From Rhodococcus sp. ARC_M5 (GTDB lineage Bacteria > Actinomycetota > Actinomycetes > Mycobacteriales > Mycobacteriaceae): a stretch of 64,000 nt of DNA. Shown here piece after piece: positions 61,000-64,000 of this stretch. Where the stretch lies: assembly GCF_022810405.1 (NCBI RefSeq), contig NZ_JALGQE010000003.1:310001-374000 (forward strand), read 5' to 3'. Position 1 is the first letter of the stretch. Every line of letters starts with the position of its first letter. The translations under genes and the position numbers were made by a program. Below the pieces are notes generated by a model that was given only the letters and a program-made list of their open reading frames with translations, searched no databases and was not told where the DNA came from.

Positions 61000-61872
61000 G
61001 TGGCTTTTCTTGTCGGTAGGTGGACCGACAATGTTGCCGTGGCCATCATCGACCTGACTCGTGAAGATCATTCCTACTTCTTTGGCTTGTTTCAGACCGA
61101 TGGTCACCTTCAGGGTGGTACCAGGCAGAGAGGCAAAGCAACAATTGAACTGGCAGTAAAGGACATTGACCTGCTACTGCAGCTTCCGCACCTGTTCGAC
61201 GGCGTGAAGTCGACAGTTTCGACGAGAACCCGGACGACGAACTTCGCTGCCACGTATACGAGTGCGACGTGGCGAATGTGCAACCTCGCGTTCCGGCGCG
61301 AATTAGAGTTGAGCGGCGTGCCTGTCGGACGCAAGTCCAAAGAAGTGAGTCCGCCCAGCCGTCAATTTCATCAACGAGGCTATTTCCGTGGTCTCTTGGA
61401 TGGCGACGGCAGCGTTGGTTTCACTCGCGCAGGTTTGCCCTTCATCGGATTTGTCACGGCGTCATCCAGTTTGGCGGACTACTTCTGCTCGACAGTCAAG
61501 AACATCACCGGTGCTGAGCGCACTGCAAAGCGCAATGCTCGCGACGACATCTTCTCGCTGATGGTGGCCAGCGAACCCGCGTCACGTTTGGCCGAGTGGG
61601 CCTACCCCCAGGGATGCTTGGCCTTGAACCGAAAGAGTACGGCGGCAGCAGCTGTCGCTGCCTGGGTAAGACCTCAAGGCATGCGTGCACGTCCGGTTTT
61701 CGGCAGACAGCCATGGACACTGGAGGAGGACACGGTCGTGGCGTCCACGAAAGTCAAGGAGGCGGCCATGCTGCTCGGTCGAACTGAAAGCGCCGTGAAC
61801 GTCCGCCGTTGGCGGTTGCGAAATGCGGCCACGAGCGCGCCCGCGACGGATGGAATGGAACAACTTTTCTAG
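61000..61872 (+). CDS. Free-standing LAGLIDADG homing endonuclease-like protein with C-terminal SANT/Myb-like domain
   Basis: 290 residues from a GTG. Two LAGLIDADG motifs are visible: SYFFGLFQTDGHL (D34) and YFRGLLDGDGSVGF (D136), about 100 residues apart as in single-chain enzymes. Residues about 238-275 (PWTLEEDTVVASTKVKEAAMLLGRTESAVNVRRWRLRN) resemble a SANT/Myb or HTH module that could bind DNA. No intron or intein is seen around it. Composition is visibly less GC-rich than its neighbours, suggesting transfer. The start is uncertain; ribosome-binding signals are weak (AGGA about 13 bases upstream). Confidence 0.8.
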   Translation: MAFLVGRWTDNVAVAIIDLTREDHSYFFGLFQTDGHLQGGTRQRGKATIELAVKDIDLLLQLPHLFDGVKSTVSTRTRTTNFAATYTSATWRMCNLAFRRELELSGVPVGRKSKEVSPPSRQFHQRGYFRGLLDGDGSVGFTRAGLPFIGFVTASSSLADYFCSTVKNITGAERTAKRNARDDIFSLMVASEPASRLAEWAYPQGCLALNRKSTAAAAVAAWVRPQGMRARPVFGRQPWTLEEDTVVASTKVKEAAMLLGRTESAVNVRRWRLRNAATSAPATDGMEQLF

Positions 61873-62024
61873 AGACGGATTGTGCGTGGGGAGGTAGTGA
61901 CGCAGAATGAATCGGGACTGGATTGTCCGCGTTCGTCCCGTTGTGCGTCGTTGTTCTCGTGCTGTTCACTCAACTGCTTCGCTTGGTTAACGGATAGAGC
62001 GTTCGTCGTCATCACCATCGAGTC

Positions 62025-63743
62025 ATGACGCTCAACCCCGCAGGCGAGACAGTCGCGACCGGAATCCCTGGCACTCTGGCCGAGAACATGACCATGGCCG
62101 AGCAGCACGATTGGCATCGGTCGTTCCTGCGGCGGCACCCGGTCAGTCGACGAAATTTCCTGGTCGGAGCAGCCGCGACGGCCGCCGCGGTAGGCGTCGG
62201 GAATTCGGTGTTCGCACGTACCGCCTACGCGCAGGATGCTCCGCTGGCCGTGGCCGGCAGGCACATGGGATTCGGAAACGACCCGGCGACGCAGCTGCGA
62301 TTCTCCGCTCAGCTCTCACGCAATCCTGGAATCACCGGAGTCTTTCTCGATCACGGCCCCACACCGGCACTCGGCGCGACGACGTCCGCTGAGGTGCGCA
62401 ACCTGATCAGTCAGGTGCCGCAGACCGACGGAGGCATACTCTCGGCCGAGCAGTATTACGTGCACGTACCCGTGGACAATCTGACCCCGAAGCTGCCGCA
62501 TTACTATCGCTGGCGCACCGCCGACGGCTTCGTCAGCGACATCCGCAGCGCATCCCCTGCCCTGCCGACCGGTCGTATCGCTCCGTTCCGGTTCACGATG
62601 ATGGGCGATCAGGGCAACGATGAAACCCCCTCGCAACCGGAGGGTTTGGTGGCCGGCGACTACGACGATCTGTACTACAAGGCAGACAACGAACCGTCGG
62701 TCAAGCACGCGCGCAACATCAATCGTCAGATCGCGGCCTCGCACCCGGATTTCCACATTCTGGCCGGAGATATCGCGTACGCGGACCCGTCGGGTGCAGG
62801 TCTCCCTCCCCAGTTCGCCAAGCACGGACAGACGCCACCGAAGGGATTCGACAAGTTCAACCCGTTCGTCTGGGACGGCTATTTCCAGGCGATCGAAGCC
62901 AGTGCGTCGACCGCGCCGTGGTTGTTCGCCACCGGCAACCACGACATGGAGGCGCTGTACAGCCCCAACGGATACGGCGGCCACGCAGCGCGTTTGGATC
63001 AGCCGACCAACGGGCCGAAGGGTTGCCCGTCGGCCTACTCGTTCGTCTACGGCAACACCGCGGTGCTCTCGCTCGACGCGAACGACGTCAGCTACGAGAT
63101 CAAGGCCAACACTGGGTATAGCGGAGGAGCCCAGAACACCTGGGTGGAGCAGACTTTGGCGAAATACCGTGCCGACTCGAACATCGACTTCATCGTTTGC
63201 TTCTTCCACCACTGCGCATATTCGACCACCTCGACGCATGCAAGCGACGGCGGAGTTCGCGACGCATGGGTTGCCCTGTTCGACAAGTACGAGGTGGATG
63301 TGGTGCTCCAAGCTCACAATCACGTCTTCGAGCGCACCGATCCCATTCGTGGCAATCGCGCTACTCGGGTCGCCGGTGACAACTCCACTGTCAACGGAAA
63401 GACGGACGGCACCGTGTATTACACCGTCGGCGGTGGTGGTCGTCCGCGCTACACGTTCCAGGACGGCGAGGGCGTGAGCTACCGCGGCAACGAGTTGCCC
63501 GACACCGCAGTTCCGAACAGCTACGTGTGGGCACCCGACGGCACCAAGTCGGCCGAGTCCATCACCTGGTCGAGGGTTCGATTCCTGAACTACTCGTTCG
63601 TCAGAGTCGATGTGGTGCCGGGTCTTCCGGGCATCAAGGCCAGCACGATGACCATCGGTGCCATTGACGAATACGGCAACGAGTTCGACAGGTTGACGTT
63701 CACTCGCGACATCCCGGTGGGCCCGATTTTCGGCTCTTCCTAG
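62025..63743 (+). CDS. TAT-exported purple-acid-phosphatase-like metallophosphoesterase
   Basis: 572 residues. TAT signal peptide: HPVSRRNFLVGAAATAAAVG (SRRNFLV) with a likely cleavage after AYA. N-terminal fibronectin-like domain (RFSAQLSRNP, YYVHVPVDNLTPKLPHYYRWRT), then the metallophosphoesterase core: MMGDQGND, ILAGDIAYAD, ATGNHDME, VCFFHHCAYST and VVLQAHNHVFER supply the metal ligands. It probably hydrolyses phosphate esters outside the membrane. It may start at one of several in-frame codons; the ATG at 62025 lies 46 residues upstream of the SRRNF motif. Confidence 0.92.
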   Translation: MTLNPAGETVATGIPGTLAENMTMAEQHDWHRSFLRRHPVSRRNFLVGAAATAAAVGVGNSVFARTAYAQDAPLAVAGRHMGFGNDPATQLRFSAQLSRNPGITGVFLDHGPTPALGATTSAEVRNLISQVPQTDGGILSAEQYYVHVPVDNLTPKLPHYYRWRTADGFVSDIRSASPALPTGRIAPFRFTMMGDQGNDETPSQPEGLVAGDYDDLYYKADNEPSVKHARNINRQIAASHPDFHILAGDIAYADPSGAGLPPQFAKHGQTPPKGFDKFNPFVWDGYFQAIEASASTAPWLFATGNHDMEALYSPNGYGGHAARLDQPTNGPKGCPSAYSFVYGNTAVLSLDANDVSYEIKANTGYSGGAQNTWVEQTLAKYRADSNIDFIVCFFHHCAYSTTSTHASDGGVRDAWVALFDKYEVDVVLQAHNHVFERTDPIRGNRATRVAGDNSTVNGKTDGTVYYTVGGGGRPRYTFQDGEGVSYRGNELPDTAVPNSYVWAPDGTKSAESITWSRVRFLNYSFVRVDVVPGLPGIKASTMTIGAIDEYGNEFDRLTFTRDIPVGPIFGSS

Positions 63744-63753
63744 GCTCTCCCAT

Positions 63754-63793
63754 GTGCGCGGAAATTCGACCCCTGCTACGAACTTCCGTGCAC
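63754..63793. terminator. Palindrome between phosphatase and CorA genes
   Basis: GTGCGCGGAAATTCG (63754-63768) and CGAACTTCCGTGCAC (63779-63793) pair at 13 of 15 positions across a 10-nt loop. It lies between two convergent genes, so it could terminate both. Its long arms resemble in size the palindromes flanking the DUF559 genes, but the sequence differs and no such gene is adjacent here. Confidence 0.7.
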
Positions 63794-63809
63794 GTGCGGC
63801 GAAGCCGCT

Positions 63810-64000
63810 CTACAGCCACTTCTGGCGTTTGAACACCACGTACAGTGCTGTCGAGCAGAGCACCATGGCGACCAGGGCGAGCGGATATCCCAAGTGCCAC
63901 TTCAATTCGGGCATGTCCTCGAAGTTCATGCCGTAAATGGCGGCGACCAGGGAGGGCGCGAAAAGGATTGCACCCCAGGACGAGATGCGCTTGACCTGTT
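63810..64000 (-). CDS. CorA-like magnesium/cobalt transporter (C-terminal end only)
   Basis: Partial; only the last 63 codons lie in the window and the gene continues beyond 64000. The reading includes QVKRISSWGAILFAPSLVAA, then IYGMNFEDMPELKWHLGYPL with the GMN motif that lines the CorA selectivity filter, then the second membrane helix ALVAMVLCSTALYVVF and a basic tail KRQKWL. It imports Mg2+ (or Co2+) as a pentamer. Convergent with the phosphatase. Confidence 0.93.
   Translation of the reverse strand, partial: QVKRISSWGAILFAPSLVAAIYGMNFEDMPELKWHLGYPLALVAMVLCSTALYVVFKRQKWL

Noticed and set aside
60939-61000. Intein or group I intron hosting the LAGLIDADG gene
   Set aside because: The flanking VIT1 and phosphatase genes are complete and not split, and no splice-like motifs are present.
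1-64000. CRISPR array, rRNA operon or insertion sequence
   Set aside because: No regularly spaced direct repeats, rRNA signatures or transposase genes were seen anywhere in the window.

Overview
The window is 64 kb of gene-dense, high-GC actinobacterial chromosome. Mycolic-acid bacteria, most likely Rhodococcus (R. fascians-like), are indicated by the GC-rich third codon positions, the fused ECF transporter ATPase, the Cys-poor ribosomal protein paralogues, and gene order from about 30.8 to 55 kb. There pgi, chorismate mutase, pcrA/uvrD1, an M23 peptidase, sucC-sucD, a 34-kDa-antigen-like protein, a DUF6350 membrane protein, purN, purH, a MoxR-like ATPase and a VWA protein follow, from memory, the M. 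tuberculosis Rv0946c-Rv0959 order. The genus is an inference; no database was searched.

Layout. 0-5 kb: an ECF-type transporter ATPase cut by the left edge, a DEAD-box RNA helicase, a DUF222-HNH nuclease-like gene and tRNA-Arg(CCU). 5-17.4 kb: an EntB/PhzD-like isochorismatase, a MacB/FtsX-type ABC exporter, a PucR-type regulator, an acyl-ACP desaturase-like protein that has lost metal ligands, a universal stress protein, a cupin, folA-thyA, an Fpg/Nei glycosylase, a carboxylesterase and a MOSC protein. 17.4-22.8 kb: a catabolic operon (GntP permease, class III CoA transferase, HMG-CoA-lyase-like enzyme, D-2-hydroxyacid dehydrogenase) facing an IclR regulator. 22.8-29.6 kb: redox and lipid-metabolism genes, including a TetR gene translationally coupled to an AidB-like flavoprotein. 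30.8-55 kb: the conserved housekeeping block, with a dimethyl-sulfone sulfur-scavenging pair inserted after sucCD. 55-64 kb: a lipoprotein, an AEC carrier, a zinc-starvation ribosome regulon (Cys-poor S18, S14, L33, L28, L31, L32 plus a CobW-like protein between two Zur-type boxes), a ferritin-like/VIT1 transporter, a free-standing LAGLIDADG endonuclease, a TAT-exported phosphatase and the end of a CorA-like Mg transporter.

The most unusual structure is a pair of look-alike cassettes at 29640-30756 and 50467-51569. Each is a single gene for an AbiEi-like wHTH domain fused to a DUF559 (Vsr/PD-(D/E)XK-type) nuclease domain. Each gene is bracketed by two copies of a roughly 60-nt long palindrome. 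The palindrome sequence is specific to its own gene: the two copies within a cassette match, with partly compensatory changes, while the two cassettes use unrelated palindromes. In both, one palindrome overlaps or abuts the stop codon and the other lies 50-120 bp upstream of the start. This suggests a nuclease paired with a cognate palindrome (mobile cassette ends, recognition sites or terminators), and I know of no description of it.
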